Source of the DNA: Nematostella vectensis
Taxonomy: Eukaryota > Cnidaria > Anthozoa > Actiniaria > Edwardsiidae
Assembly (NCBI RefSeq): GCF_932526225.1
Contig: NC_064044.1
Location: forward strand, 12,972,084-13,036,083
DNA length: 64,000 nt
Reading direction: 5' to 3'
In this document: positions 25,016 through 36,700 of the stretch, piece after piece
How positions within the stretch are numbered: the stretch's first letter is position 1
Layout of the letters: every line of letters starts with the position of its first letter
Notes under the pieces: model-generated
What the model saw: only the letters and a program-made list of their open reading frames with translations
Databases searched by the model: none
What the model was told of the DNA's origin: nothing
Position numbers and translations under genes: made by a program

Positions 25016-25787
25016 AAATAAAGATAGATGAAACGGCTCATGGATAATACGACGTTTGAACTTAGCTTTAAAATAAATGGAGTATAACAGCCTTAAAGTA
25101 CTCCAAGTGCGCACATAATCAAAGAAGCGTGTCCAAAATTGGATTTTAATATGATGAAAACGGTGGTACAAACATTGTTATCACACTATACAAAATGCTA
25201 CAAGAATGTTTGTCTTATTAAAGTTTATCCTCAATCTATAAAACAAAAGGACAAAAAGCCTGTAAAAATCCTTAATGAGTCAAGGCGTGGAAAACAAACT
25301 CAAAGCTATGCTTAAAATACCTTTTTATTCAGTGCAGTCATTCAAATGGGCAGTATACACTCTATACTACTGTTAAACAAACATTTTGCCTGTAGCTATA
25401 AAAATTTGTCGGGGGCAAGCCTAGTCATTACCTGTTTTTGCTGGAGAGACGGATTTCCTTTGAAGAATTGCAAAATTTCCGTTCAAAACGGGGATAGAAA
25501 CCGCCCCCTCCTCCATGGACCACTCCCTTGATCCGTCATTGCCTGTCCCCCGCTAGTAGTTGCCATAAAATGTTTTAAAATAACGTTACTAAGTGAATCG
25601 TATTTCTAAAGTATTTCTAAATTTCTATTTCGAAATTCTTTTTCACACACTTGGGAACAGCAAATGGAATAGGTCGTTAATCAGTCAAAGTGATTATCAT
25701 TTTCACACAGTGCTTACTGGCTACATCAGGTCATTTGTCTAGGAGCTTTTTTGTTACATAGCTCTCATTACGGGCATGTTTGGCCAG
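25016..25787. other. non-coding spacer
   Basis: Between the gypsy remnant and the stop codon of the SEA gene. It should include the 3' UTR of the minus-strand SEA gene. A 22-bp stretch (acgtttgaacttagc) near 25050 recurs near 21305. Nothing else is recognised. Confidence 0.5.
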
Positions 25788-28544
25788 CTATTGCTTTTCT
25801 TCTCGGTTTTTGTTCTCTGGAAACTCCGAATATTCGGGGTTATTGTATCCGTAGGATTCCATGTTGAATTCGGTACCCTTCCCCTTCTTTTTTCTGTTCA
25901 CGATGTACTTGAACTTTGGCCCACACACAAGTATAAGTAGTGCGATGACGATAACCAGTACCACAACAGACCCGGCAATAACCAAATAAATGACGAAGTT
26001 CGGCAAGTCGTTTTCAGAAGCTGTGTCACCTGTAAAAATAAACCAAAATTATGCCGTCTAGACGAATTGGCCAGGATTATTTACCTATTACTTTTACAAA
26101 TAAAATAGATTTAAAAGCGGTGGAAGCAAGAGCGGGAGGTGGGGGGAGGGGGCGGGGTGAGAACATGAAAAGTTGAAGATGCTGGATCAAGGGGGTCTAC
26201 TTCTGTCGCGGCCACTACCTTGCTTAACATCCAAACGCTTTAGAGACTCCGGGTCGACATCAATGCTTCCAAGTTTACCGCCTTTGATCTTCTTTTTAAG
26301 GTCGTCAAGTGGTTGCTTGTCATTTTTAGAAAATAGAAGGGAAAACCGGGCCACGATACTCCCTTTTCTAAAAGAGACGGTAGAATTGTAAAATAAATTA
26401 ATCAATTAGTACTCAGTACAAATTTAGAATATCGAGAGAAAAAAGAACAAACCTGAATGATAAGATGGTGGCTGAAATGAAATCCTTATTTTCTTTAAAT
26501 GCGTCTGCAATCTAAAAGCAAAGCTACGCATGAATACCACTATTGACATCACATTCGTATTAATAGCTAATATATCTACGGTAAAATCAGTAACTAAGCG
26601 ATAGTATTTCTGTATATGCAGTATCTCGCCTAAAATAGCGAACGTTTTATTCTTTTTGCAGTGCAAAGATACCGTGGTCACCAAGAAAAAGTTCTAAAAA
26701 GGCTGGCCAATAAGCTGGCTAGAATGCAAAATCCGGCCTAGCCGGATTCTATCAAATTGTCTATCAGATGTATAGCACGCAAAAATGACAAAGTATTTAC
26801 GGTAGCGCCCGTCGCATTGTAACAGCATTTGTCCAGTACCTGGCCTTTAAGATGTTTCGCCAGATCCTTAAATTCCTTGCTCATTTTGTCTGACAGCTCC
26901 ATTTTCCAGGTCATTTTTAGACGGATCTCGGCGGTGACTATGAAACAAAATAAAACATTCTTTAAACAAATAAAACAAATCGGGATGACTGCTTGTATCC
27001 ATGACTTTTGCTTAAAACAGGCTATAAAGACATTATAATACAGCCAAAATGACGTAATATTTCAAAGCCGACAATGAGGACTGACGAGATTTTAAGTCAA
27101 AAGATAATAGAAATCAACTGTAAATAAAACGACAAGCTTTGAATTTCCAGTAACTGTGCACTTTTATTTAACAAAAAAAAAACTGTGGACTACCATCTGT
27201 TGTAGGCTTTTTATTTGTTGTTGGTGGTGCTGTTGTTGTTGCTGCTGATGTCGATGTTGATGCTGAAAAGATAATAGAAAACAACTGTAAATAAAAGGAC
27301 AAGCTTTGAATCTCCAGTAACTGTTCACTTTTATTCATCTGTTTCAAATAAGGCTGCACTCGGAGAATCTGTGTATCGTAACCCACAGTTCCTCATGAGT
27401 ATCAAGTAAATAAGCAAAAAAGCGTTAATAAAATACAAATTTCAAAAGCTTTAGAGTTCATGTCTATGTTATTATGAACATTCCCATGGCTTTCAGATAC
27501 AAGGATTCGGCCGTAAGCTACCCATGAGCCACCGCGGGTTACGACACATGGATTCACTCGAGTGCAGCCTTTTTGGAAATAGGTGTAAATGATTTTATGA
27601 GTTCAGGCTTGTCAGTTTGTCGCTTCTAGTGAAAGTAGAAGAAAAAAAACTGTGGACTACCATCTGTTGTAGGCTCTTTGGTTGTTGTTGGTGGTGCTGT
27701 TGTTGTTGCTGCTGATGTCGATGTTGATGCTGAAAAGATAATAGAAAGCAACTGTAAATAAAAGGACAAGCTTTGAATCTCCAGTAACTGTGCAATTTTA
27801 TTTAACAAAAAAAAACTGTGGACTACCATCTGTTGTAGGCTCTTTGGTTGTTGTTGGTGGTGCTGTTGTTGTTGGTGCTGTTGTTGTTGCTGCTCATGTC
27901 GATGTTGATGCTGAAAAGGTAATAGAAAACAAATGTAAATAGAAAGACAAGCTTAGAATACCAGTAACTAATTTTCTGTCCTTTTAAAAAAAAATTCATG
28001 AGCTTCAGGCTTGTTTATGTTTTATCAATATCTTTGTTAAGAGATTATATTAAATGGTACTCGATACAAAGCCTGCAACAGCAGAGGCTCTGTGCCCCCA
28101 TTAATGTGCATCTTAATGGTATCCAATATGGCCGAACATTTTTTTTTCTTTTGAATTTCAGGCTGTTGCCTTCCTTTTGAGAGACTTTTAGTATGTTACT
28201 AAGCATATTTGACTGATACATTTTTTAGAGAGTCTGCTCCGAGTCACGTTCCTGGATGGCAGTAATAACTGCGGTATATTTATTGAACAGAAAACACACA
28301 ACTCTCTATATATTTTGCCTCAAATACACACTAATCAATGTTTACGTACCAAGGCACGTTTTTCCATCTCCAGAAAGTCCAGCCGGACAGGCACCACACT
28401 TCACACTTCCAGGAACTTCAGTACAGTTGACACCAGGAAAACATGAATCATTAGCGCATTTGTAAACCCTTTCGTCACATAAACGACCCTTGAAGCCCAC
28501 GGAGCAAAGGCAAGTGTAGTTGTTGACGCCATCAATGCAAGAGC
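25788..28544 (-). CDS. EGF - Ser/Thr-rich - SEA - transmembrane protein, 5' exons not found
   Basis: Mucin-like type I surface protein. Exons in order: 28350-28544, 27827-27910 (contains a stop), 27661-27729, 27194-27262, 26801-26937, 26453-26511, 26219-26367, 25788-26029; the phases agree at every junction. The first exon carries half of one EGF module and a thrombospondin/COMP-type EGF (CFPGVNC, CGACPAGLSGDGKTC), so an earlier exon must exist. Small Ser/Thr/Pro-rich exons follow. The next three exons form a SEA domain with FRKGSIVARF; GSIV fits the known autocleavage motif G|S(V/I)V. The last exon has a ~23-residue membrane helix, a basic stop-transfer and a tail containing YNNPEY, an NPxY motif that may bind PTB proteins or drive endocytosis. 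No signal peptide is visible before the ZRANB3 start at 30793. Confidence 0.8.
27107..27975 (-). repeat. tandem copies of a Ser/Thr-rich exon with flanking intron
   Basis: Three exon copies (27194-27262, 27661-27729, 27827-27910) share flanks, for example aaaaggacaagctttgaatc and ccagtaactgt. The exon encodes ASTSTSAATTTAPPTT-type sequence. The 27827-27910 copy is 15 bp longer and has C changed to G, giving TGA in the expected frame. A flank without an exon remains at 27272-27345. Confidence 0.85.
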
Positions 28545-28696
28545 CTGCAAGAGTATACGAGTCAATTCCACATTTTCCTATGGTGCTTTTTTCCGCTATG
28601 TGACGAGTTGTGGTCTCGGCCGGAACAAAACAAGAATGGTCGGTAAACATAGCGGGGAAAAAAACACCCGGTAAACGCTTGAAGCAGGCTAACATT

Positions 28697-28790
28697 AAAG
28701 AAGGCAAATCACGCCGCCAATTTTATTTCCCCTTAATGGCGAGTCAGTGAGTCACACAAAGCAACCATTTCCATCGGCTAATTAAAGAAG
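28697..28790. repeat. dispersed repeat, two copies in window
   Basis: Shares aaatcacgccgcc, tttccccttaatggcgagtc and tttccatcggctaattaa-type segments with 62805-62890. Probably part of an uncharacterised transposon family. Confidence 0.5.
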
Positions 28791-29263
28791 GCAAAGGCGA
28801 AACGCTGTTTCGTCCTAACAAGGACGAAACAGCTGTCCATGGTTGCCGAACTGCACGGGTAATAGACTGTGCTAGCGTCCCGTCTTGGCCCGACTGGTGC
28901 CAATGTGTGTATGCTAGTGTGCTTTCCACAGCAATAATCAAAGGCAAGAGGAATAAATTTCTTAGTTTGCTCTATTATTTTTGGCTCGGAATTCGATAGA
29001 ATACAGCTGAATTGGTAGAAATCTTTTTCAAATATGTGCATTTTGATCTTTTTTATCTCTTGAAAAGGGTACCCACAGGGTACCCGCAAGACCAGATTTT
29101 TAAAAATAATAATTGCTCTTTATCTATGGATCCTCTAATGGTACCGGTGGGCACCGGTCTCAATATTGATTACCATCCCCTAGGCTATATTTATACCAAG
29201 TTTGGTGCTTTTGTTCGCTGTGTATAGATTGAGCTCTTTTTGTGCGCTAAGCGACCCGACTAA

Positions 29264-30430
29264 GGGGCGGACCATTAGACTTTTGAGGTTGGGTAGACGA
29301 TTTTATGTCTGCAAGATTTTTTTTTCGCCCATCGGATGTGCAGCATTTTTTCCCCCATGTACTGCTATGCAGGATATTTTTTTTCTTGGAGCCCACGTCT
29401 TTTTGCAGCATTTTTTCCAATCGGAATTGTTTTTTCTCTAATATAGAACTCCATACGTTGTGTTTCATTTTTTTTTCACCTTCGAATAGATTGAAATTAT
29501 AATTCAATAAACTCAATAAGTAAAGGGATTATACATGTTAAAACCTTCGTGTCATAGTCAAACGAGTCTTTGCTATCAAGCTCTTAACTTGCATATTGAG
29601 TCAGATAAAATACTGTAGCAAAAAAAAAAAAAGAGAAGCTTCTTTGAAACATTTGTTAGAATGTTTTTTAAGGTTCTGTTGAAATATTCTTTAGGGGGTA
29701 AGCATTTATAAAGATCCCATCTCCTGAATTTTAATCGATGGTAGGTATCCTCATTCACATTATATTTTATTTTGGAGAAGTCCATCAAATTTATTATGAA
29801 AGATTTATCTATTTATACACAATATGATGTTACAGTTTATATATTGATCTATTAAACCTTTTTATTTATTTATTTGTTGTTTTATTAAGTCTTAATAAAA
29901 CAACAAATAAATAAAAGGTATTTCAAGTTTGTGACTTCTGTTGTACAAGTAAACTTTTTGGTAATTTTTTTCTAAAATGATTGCAAAGGGCATTATAGCA
30001 ATCATCATTGAAAAATCTTCAGCATGAGCACTTTTGTTTTATTTCAGAATGTAATTTCTAAAATAAAACCATTGGAAACTAGTTTTATCTGATAGGAGGA
30101 GACCACACGACTTAATTCAACATAGGGTGTGATAGTGGATAGGGCGAGTCTCAACCAATAGAAACTTTCAAGAATATGGGGAGGAGAAATACAAAATACA
30201 CATCAAAATTATAGAAGAAAATACTTTATAGAGTAAAAACATCAAAGTTATCACAGAATTTTGATTTATTTTATAGAGTTAATCTTTTTTCACAATGGCT
30301 TTGCAACATTTTTTTCTTAATTTTTTTTTCTGCTTATTTGATGCAATTTTTCTTTGAAATGTAGCTTGCAGGATATTTTTTTTCAAAATCACCCCCCCCC
30401 CCCCCTCTCAAAAGTCAAATGGTCCGCCCG
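29264..30430. mobile_element. non-autonomous DNA transposon with TAA duplication
   Basis: About 1.17 kb. Left end ggggcggaccattagacttt and right end aaagtcaaatggtccgcccg are inverted repeats of about 24 bp. The element is flanked by taa on both sides. Near the midpoint (about 29857-29919) is a near-perfect palindrome with ~28-bp arms (ttatttgttgttttattaag and its inverse). The gcaggatatttttttt motif also recurs near both ends. A 3-bp TAA/TTA target fits PIF/Harbinger-like elements (inference). No transposase is encoded. Confidence 0.75.
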
Positions 30431-30792
30431 TAAAAGCCCGGTTTTCAGCCGTTGTGGTTTCGGTGCGCCCGCGATCCTAGCGCGACGTAACCACGGCTGG
30501 AAATCGACCCTACCTCTGTGGGACCTCTACCAATGACAACGCAAAAGAAGCAACGTTAACTCTTGCTGCTTAGCAGCTAGCGGAACCATGACGGAATAAA
30601 AGTATGAAAGGCATATTTACTACGGGCGGCAATATAAAATATTTTCAAGACACCGGAATATAGTGAGGATGCGATCCTCAGAGGCGGGAAACCTGTGTTG
30701 CCCATGTCACGCGGAGCCTGACCTCTTGTGTGTAGATTAGCCATGTGACTCGTTTCCCGCGGGTTCGCGCGTCAGTACGAAAGCATGTTTAC

Positions 30793-33700
30793 ATGGCGGC
30801 CAGTGAACCGACCAGTCTGGATTTCCTACCTGATGCTCTTCGCAATGCGCTGCTCGATTTCCAGAGAACTGGCATTCAATTTGCCATCAAGAACAATGGA
30901 AGGTATATAAGTTCATTTTTTCTATTATATTTACGTTAGGATTGTGTAAAGGTTAATGAAATAGGTTTTTGCCATATGATCAGACGGTGGGGAAGCCCTG
31001 ATGAAGTCTCACGAAGTATTCAACCGTAATAGATCCCCCTGGGGAATCGCCTCCTTTATCAAATGGCAGTTTGTCATCGAATTATCTTGTGTTGTTTAAA
31101 TATCGAGCTGATGTACGTTTTGGATTCGTAAGGCATCGCAATGAACGAAGAGCCTCTCTGTAGGTGGTTTAAGCTTATAGCAAAGCTATTTTAGATGGTG
31201 GATCCCAAGTGATGATAGAAATTTGTACAAAACACTTAGTCCTGCTTATTCTATCAAGTGATATTGATTGTTGTTGATAATCAGTTTAAATGATTGAATA
31301 CACCAGGTGGATATGCCAAGGCAGCAGTCAGAAATGAACCCCCTCCCCCCTCCCCACCCCCTCCCCACCCCCTCCTAACATACACACACCCACTTTCTCT
31401 CTTTTGGGGGTGGACAAATTTTTATAAGAGAACTCACTCCCCCCCCCCCCCCCCCCCAGAAAAACAATTCTGGGTAGGGGCCTGGTTATGAATCACTGTT
31501 AGCTTGATCGATGCTGGTTTTATTATCCCTATTTTGAACAAAACACATGAAATCATGCAGAAACTAGTAGAGTAAGGCATGTAGAATTCCACACCCCATA
31601 CACATAAAGCCAGAAACCCTGAGGCTCACAAATCATTGTTAACATCATTTAATTTATTATTTTGTTGCAGGTGTCTTATTGGAGATGAGGTAAGCTACAT
31701 CTCCAGCAAGGGAACTCCTATATCTAATGAGACCACCCAAACATCCTTCAACGATATGAATATACAGTATATATTTTTTCTAATTTACTAGCAGAACCGT
31801 ATCATATTTAGTATGTTTATATCATCCCTATTGGTTATTGGTTTACTTCACTAAACTAGGTGCAATTAGTGCAACAATTAGTGCATATTGCACTGTAAGC
31901 AAACAGTCTGTAAAGAGGGTGGAAGCCAGGGAACAGAAGCTCTTATAAGCAACTATGTAACTCCTGCTCAAAGCTCTGTTGCTGCATCTTGGCGCACAGA
32001 CAATGTTTATGTTATATATTCTAAAGGAGGCGAATTATGTATAAGTTTCTTGGGGACAATACCAAGTTCAATGCAAATTCACAATTGACAATTGACCACT
32101 AGAATTGACAGTAAAAAGGGAAGAAATAAAACATGATGATGTGTTATACAGAACTAAGGTCAAGTTAATAGCTTAAGGGGGGTGAATAGGTTCACAGATC
32201 GTCCGGATTCGGCCCCGAAATGCTCACGGATTACGGATTTTGATAATTATTTCAGCGGATTGGCGGATTTTGAAAATACGGCGAATCACAGATCTGTCAA
32301 CAATTTGGGCGCGGATTTCGGATTTTGACTGCTCTGACGGTCGAATTTCGGATTTTAAATAAATTTCAATCGATGCTATTGTTTATCTGTCAGACCATGC
32401 GGATCTAAAAATATCTGCGGATCTACGGATTTGGATTTGCGGCGGATTTACATACCCCTATTCACCCCCCCCCCCCTTAAGAGGTTGTGGGGCACAGGCA
32501 TTAGTAGAATGCCACATAAACACATTTACAACTACAGTCTGATTCGATACAATTCTTTTGGAAAGCGTAATTGGCCATACCATACTTTACCTTCCAGATG
32601 GGACTTGGTAAGACATTACAGGCCATCAGTGTTGCCTATTATTATAAAGATGAATGGCCTCTCCTGATAGTTGTGCCATCTTCTATGAAGTATCCATGGA
32701 TTGAAGAGATAGAGAAATGGCTGCCTGATATAGAACCTACAGATATCAACTTAATTCGGTCTGGGACAGATGTTTGGTAAGTTTGCACCAAACTATTCTT
32801 ATTTTTTGTGATACTCCATCATGAAAACAGTCTTTGACAAAATGTGAAAAAGTAAATGTATTTGGCTACAGTTTGTAAATTCTGTTTGTTTTTTCCCCCA
32901 AGAAATATATTGATTCCCAAACCAAATACCATTTGTGCATTGAGAAGTCTAGGAGACCCCAAAAATCTATTTAGGTTTGGAATTTCTGTGACCTTGCCCT
33001 GGCTCTATCTTTTAGGGGTTGAAATTTCAGTTGACACACCCATTTTGCTGTCCCTTGGGGTTGAACTCTATTTTCTTTATTTCTCTATTCTATTTCTCAT
33101 CCCTTAGATCTCTTAGTATAGCAGGCTGGGGATTCAATTATTTATTTACCAAACCATCCCCTCTTAGGAGCTTGATAATATTCTTTAATTAAAGCATATA
33201 ATAGAGTAAAGTAATGAGTTTGCCTTGCCCCTCCCCCCCACCTCCATCTGCTTCCCTAACAGTAGTTATGGTCCTCCTCTTATCATCAGCCTGGTGCTGT
33301 GTTGGGCCATGATTATGATGGTGATTATGATAATGATGATGTTGATGATGATGATGGTGGTGATGATGATATGATGAAGATGATAACGATATTTGCCTAT
33401 GTATGATGATGTTGTTGATAACAATAATGAAGATGGTGATTATGATAATGATTGTGATGATAACGATGTATAATTAATTGATCATAGATGACAATGTTGT
33501 GGTAGCAAGAGTGATTCCGATGTCATCTTTTATTTTTAAGTAACATTAGTGGAATTTCAGGGTTCTCTGGATAAAGTTTTAAAATGAAATGCTTGATGAA
33601 TTGAATAAATGTTTTAATCAGAATTATATGCTATTCTAAATTTTGGTCTTTATGGTATTGATGATTAATTGTTTTAGAGCAGTTTTTTGCAATATGTAAT

Positions 33701-36700
33701 GCCCCATTCCTGATTGCAGTAACATTCCAACTTCAAAAATTAACGTCATTGGTTATGGACTAATTGGGGGCCGGACATCTTTCAAGCTGCTCAATGAAGC
33801 CCTGAAAGAACAGAAGTTTAAAGTCATCATACTAGATGAGTCACACTACCTGAAGAACAGAAAAGCTAGTCGGACAAAAACGCTTCATCCAATGGCAAGA
33901 GATGCCAATAGGGCGCTGTTACTGTCAGGGACGCCGTCGTTGGCTAGGCCTGAAGAGGTACATTATACAGTCGATTGACAAAATGTTGTCGTCAACCGGC
34001 TTTGCGACTACACGACAAGCCCGCATGTAAGCATGGGTAAAAACCACTGAAGTGCTGAGCTGCATATATTATCCACTGCATAACTTCAGACTAATATAGG
34101 CAGCTAGGCACTCCTGTGTTTTTTACCCATGTTTACATGCGGGCTTGTCGCGTAGTTCAAACCTTGTTGACGACAACCCTTTGTCAATCAACTGTGGTTT
34201 TGTCCTAATTTTCAGTGATGTTTATTTGGATGGATGAAGAATGATATAATTGTTCATAATTTGTATGAAAATATGAGAGGCTAATAATATTTTTCTATCA
34301 ATCCTGATTGGTGCAGTTCTACTATATACAGGCTTGGCTGATTTAGCCAGAACTTTTTCCCATGCCATATTTTACCAGACCATGGAAATCTCTCTGACAC
34401 ACTAGCCACAGCATCTACTTGAAAGAGAGATAACAAAAATGTTAGATTGCCAATATCTTCCCCGAATTTAATTTTCCAAAAATTTCAATGATAGAATTTG
34501 CTGTCACCTTTTTTTACAGTTGTATATTCAGCTTGACATTGTGCGACCCAAGATGTTTGGTTCGTTCAGTAACTTTGCAAAGCGCTATTGTGAAGCATAC
34601 ATGGAGACCATTGGCAAATTTAAGAAATGGAATACAAGGTAAGGTTATTTTGTAAGTGGTAGCAAAATAACAATTAGATTAGTCAAGTGAAAAAGAAGTA
34701 TAGTTTATAGTTGGGAAGGGCAGTATTAGAAGGGGCATAAATCAGTGTACAAACAAACAAGAGGGGGCAACTGCCCAATCCAACATCCATGAATTGTCTT
34801 GAACCCTCATAAAAATGCTCATGTAAATTCCCCAACCGTGACAACAACAACAAAATCGAAGAGATACTGCTTGCGCGTTTGGCTAAGAGACAAGTTTTTT
34901 TGCCTCTACGAAAATGATACATGGATAAATAAAATGTGAGAAATAAAGCTTCTCTGCCACCAATGAATACTAAAGCAAACTGAACTCACTACCTTGTACT
35001 TAGAATATAACAGCTATGAACTATCTACACAACCCCATATATGGGAGAAATGTCAATCACAGAGCTGTCACAGTAAGGCAATTAGCACCTTTAAACCGGA
35101 ACTGCTCAAAGGGGGTGGGGGAATTCCCATACCGTGACAACAACAACATAATCAGAGACACTGCGTTTATTTGCCTAAACGAAAAAGATACATGAATAAC
35201 TAAAATTTGACAAATAAAGCTTCTCTGTCACCAAACCCTTGGCCGGAGTGTGTGGATGGGCCCTGTATTGGTAAAGGCCCCAACCACCCTGGAATGAAAT
35301 TTTAAACTGCCAGTTTTATTATATATTGATGCCTCATTTTTTCATGCCCCCTCCCCTGCGAAAACTCCTGGATTCTCCCCTTGCCACTAAGCTATCATAG
35401 CTCTGATACCCCTATCTCCCTCCATCACCATTTGATTATCTGATGTGCTTTTCAGGGGAGCTAGTAATCTGGCCGAGCTGTATCATCGTCTGCATGATGG
35501 CATTATGATCAGAAGGCAAAAGAAGCATGTAGGTGAAAGTGATTAAAATTATTGAAATGATGGTGGTGATGTGTGGTTCTGTTGCTTTTATGATGATAAT
35601 ATTGGATATAATGTGTTGTTGTTGCCGATTGTTATCATGATGATGGTGATGGTGATTGTTGTGATGATAATGATGATGATGGTGGTGGTGGCATTGATAG
35701 TTATCATTTTAGTTGGTGATGATGGTTTTTGAGATGCTGATGTTGCTGACAATGATGGTGGTGGTAGTAATGGTACAGCATAATTTATATTTAATCTCAG
35801 GTTCTGACACAATTGCCACCTAAAAGAAGACAGAAGATCACCTTTGATCTGCCTGATTCAGAGCACAAGAAAGTAAGACAATGTTCTTCTTTCCAAATAT
35901 CTATTGCCTCTTGTTTGCTGTCTGAAGGTTATTCATTAAAATTTTCCTTTTTAAGTTGATATTACAATTATCCTTTTCTTTATTTGTATGATGATGAAAC
36001 CGCGAAGGCCTAGGAATAATAATAAAATACCTTTTTTAATTGGCTGGTGGCTAGGAGCCAATGAAAACTCGCCTAAGATATTTTCGCGCAAAAAATAAAC
36101 CTTTCAAGTTATTTCCTGCTTTCCTTCAGTACAAAATGTAGTTTGGGTGTAACAGCTGATATTCCGTGTAATTTAGCGCATACAGTAATTCAGTAAAGAA
36201 TCCAGCAAAATTTTGATTTTTAAAGAAAAATGTATTGCAAAATCCAGCGTAATTTAGCGCGTAATGATTGTTTTTCCACGTAATTTAGCAAAAAATCCAG
36301 CATAATTTTTTAGTTTTTTTCCGTGTAATTCCAGAAGCCCTGTCTAAGTTCTCAGTTAACCATTTTCACAATCTCCTAAATAATCCTGTGACCCCACCAC
36401 AACAGGCACATTAAAATGCGACAAAGTATCAACAAAGTCTTAAAATCAAGTCTACTTTGCTGGCCACGCTGATTTTTTAAATGAACTTATCATGATGCCT
36501 TCCAGGCCCTTGATGAGACGAAGAAGGAATTCCGTGACCAACACAATATATTCAGCTCCAAGCAGTCAACAAGTGAACAGAAGCGAGATGCACTTATGGA
36601 CTTGAACAGGCTTTCTATATTGCTCTACCACTATACTGGACTGGCAAAGGTTTGGATTCCTGCATACTGTGCTTGTTTAAATGCCATATCTTTTATTTTT

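Larger units (their letters stand above)
28545..30792. other. repeat-rich intergenic region between the SEA gene and ZRANB3
   Basis: Contains a dispersed repeat at about 28697-28790 (related to 62805-62890) and the element 29264-30430. The last ~350 bp before 30793 should hold the ZRANB3 promoter. No exon with a signal peptide could be identified for the SEA gene. Confidence 0.5.

Noticed and set aside
24171-25171. Intact reverse transcriptase gene
   Set aside because: RT pieces occur in different frames with stops. This is a decayed fragment.
30745-30792. Earlier GTG start extending the ZRANB3 N-terminus
   Set aside because: Not ATG. The first in-frame ATG is at 30793 and opens the conserved N-terminus.
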